A stretch of 64,000 bases of DNA. Source: Albibacillus kandeliae. Lineage in GTDB: Bacteria; Pseudomonadota; Alphaproteobacteria; Rhodobacterales; Rhodobacteraceae. Every line of letters begins with the position of its first letter. The stretch's first letter is position 1. The notes under the pieces are model-generated. The model saw nothing but the letters and a program-made list of their open reading frames with translations. It ran no database searches and was not told the origin of the DNA. Positions 62,900 to 64,000 of the stretch are shown piece after piece. A program made the position numbers and the translations under genes. The stretch is from the NCBI RefSeq assembly GCF_003116585.1, contig NZ_QEHM01000001.1:434001-498000 (forward strand). The letters are read 5' to 3'.

Positions 62900-64000
62900 A
62901 TGACCTCGGGACGGGTGGCAAGCAAGGGTAGCCAGATGCTCGACAAGGTGACGGCAGGAGAGATCGGGGCGGAGGGAATCGGCAAGACGTTCGGCCATTT
63001 CACCGCGCTGGACGGGATCAGCCTGACCGTCGGTCGGGGTGAATTCCTGACCCTGCTGGGGCCGTCTGGATCGGGCAAGACCACCTTTCTGATGATCCTT
63101 GCCGGGTTCGAGGCGCCGACCAGCGGACGGCTGACCCTGAACGGGCTGGACGTGACCCGGACCACCGCCGAGGACCGCGGATTCGGCATGGTTTTTCAAG
63201 GCTATGCGCTGTTCCCGCATATGAGCGTGGAACAGAACATCGCATTTCCGCTGAAGGTGCAGAAACGCAGTGCGGCGCAGATCAGGGCCCGCACGGACGA
63301 GATGATCGAGATGGTCGGGCTGGGCGGGCATGGGCACAAGAAGCCCGCCGCGCTCTCGGGCGGGCAGCAACAGCGGGTCGCGCTGGCCCGCGCGTTGGCC
63401 TACGAGCCGCCGGTGCTGTTGCTGGACGAGCCGTTTTCGGCGCTCGATCGCAACCTGCGCGGCCAGATGCAGGACGAGATGCGGCGCATTCACCGCGACA
63501 CCGGCACGACCTTTGTGTTTGTCACCCACGACCAGGAAGAGGCGCTGGCCCTATCGACGCGGGTGGCGATTTTCAACCACGGCCGGTTGCAGCAGATCGC
63601 CACGCCGCGCGAGATCTACGACCACCCGGACAATCGGTTCGTTGCCGAATTTCTTGGCGATATCAATGTTCTGCCGCTTGCTTCTGTCGTGATGCAGGAG
63701 GGTGCGGCGCAGGCAGTGTTCGAAGACGTGCCGCTGCGCGTGGCGCTGGATGGTCGAGACCCGACCGAGGCCGTCGCGGTGCGCCCCGAGCACATGCACC
63801 TCGCGCTGGCGCGCCCCGCCGAGGGCAATGCCATACCGGCGAGCGTGCGCGAGATCGTGTTCCTTGGCGCCGAGACGCGGCTGACGCTGGCTTCGCCGGG
63901 GGGGCAGCCGCTGGTGCTGTCGATCCCGAGCGAGGCGGTTCCCGCCGGTCTGGTACCGGGGGCGGAGGTCTGGGTCGGCTGGCCCGAAGACAAGGGAGTT
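62900..64000 (+). CDS. ABC transporter ATPase, spermidine/putrescine (PotA) or Fe3+ type, 3' end missing
   Basis: The frame is open for 367 codons from ATG 62900 (AAGGGG upstream; ATG 62939 is an alternative) to the end of the window. Motifs: Walker A GPSGSGKTT, Q-loop MVFQGYALFPHMSV, signature LSGGQQQRVALARALA, Walker B LLLDEPFSALD and VTHDQEEALALS. A C-terminal TOBE-type regulatory domain starts near residue 270 (VAVRPEHMHLA), cut off by the window edge. This domain plan is that of importers for polyamines, iron or similar solutes. The permease and binding protein genes probably follow. Confidence 0.93.
   Translation, partial: MTSGRVASKGSQMLDKVTAGEIGAEGIGKTFGHFTALDGISLTVGRGEFLTLLGPSGSGKTTFLMILAGFEAPTSGRLTLNGLDVTRTTAEDRGFGMVFQGYALFPHMSVEQNIAFPLKVQKRSAAQIRARTDEMIEMVGLGGHGHKKPAALSGGQQQRVALARALAYEPPVLLLDEPFSALDRNLRGQMQDEMRRIHRDTGTTFVFVTHDQEEALALSTRVAIFNHGRLQQIATPREIYDHPDNRFVAEFLGDINVLPLASVVMQEGAAQAVFEDVPLRVALDGRDPTEAVAVRPEHMHLALARPAEGNAIPASVREIVFLGAETRLTLASPGGQPLVLSIPSEAVPAGLVPGAEVWVGWPEDKGV

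Overview
The window is GC-rich chromosomal DNA from an alphaproteobacterium, most likely a Rhodobacteraceae/Roseobacter-group marine bacterium. The evidence is a C-terminal VPLPA-type sorting signal, a B12-dependent class II ribonucleotide reductase, the ppiD-trpE / trpGDC-moaC-moeA-lexA order, a GTTC-N7-GTTC SOS box, hemP with an iron-type palindrome, and abundant TRAP and branched-chain-type ABC transporters. It is almost entirely core or ordinary accessory chromosome. I see no prophage, insertion sequence, CRISPR array or integrative element.

Layout. 1-2.2 kb: a TRAP transporter (end of the binding protein, then dctQ and dctM). 2.4-3.0 kb: hemP overlapping a small Cys-rich gene behind an iron-box-like palindrome. 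3.4-9.5 kb: a complete five-gene branched-chain/amide-type ABC transporter followed by a polytopic membrane protein. 9.6-12.0 kb: two exported surface proteins (an acidic beta-helix VPLPA-CTERM protein and an outer-membrane beta-barrel). 12.3-24.7 kb: mixed metabolism and stress genes (aminotransferase, two tandem YjbR proteins, cysS, cimA, squalene/phytoene-synthase-like gene, MFS exporter, AlkA-type glycosylase, esterase, a YefM-YoeB toxin-antitoxin pair, a pseudouridine synthase, an HNH nuclease). 24.9-28.1 kb: cytochrome c maturation genes ccmF and ccmH, then a paaG-like hydratase/isomerase. 28.2-30.2 kb: three exported or membrane proteins (RTX, pentapeptide, DUF4168). 30.4-36.1 kb: gltA, gltX, comEC, lexA. 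36.2-47.0 kb: molybdopterin (moeA, moaC) and tryptophan (trpC, trpD, trpG, trpE) genes interleaved with ung, a degenerate polysaccharide deacetylase, a GH25 lysozyme-like lipoprotein and ppiD. 47.1-53.4 kb: aminotransferase, TetR/VOC divergent pair, gpt, fabI, pdxH, a double cold-shock-domain protein, a DUF192 protein and tRNA-Pro. 54.5-58.1 kb: nrdJ with a long leader and a structured, terminator-ended downstream region. 58.6-64 kb: a low-GC orphan, a histidine phosphatase, tRNA-Val, a LysR regulator divergent from a fatty acid desaturase and TIM-barrel gene, and an ABC ATPase running off the end.

The most interesting signals are regulatory rather than protein-coding. A 14-codon leader ORF with four Cys codons lies directly upstream of cysS, with a terminator-like hairpin over its last codons and a competing downstream pairing (candidate cysteine attenuator). 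A roughly 350-nt stretch after nrdJ holds at least nine consecutive helices and a strong terminator. Two matching palindromes sit between a TetR gene and a VOC gene. Two TGTACA boxes sit 12 bp apart in front of yefM-yoeB. A family of intergenic repeats includes an exact-period 180-bp tandem duplication upstream of cimA. All assignments come from reading the sequence; no database search was run.
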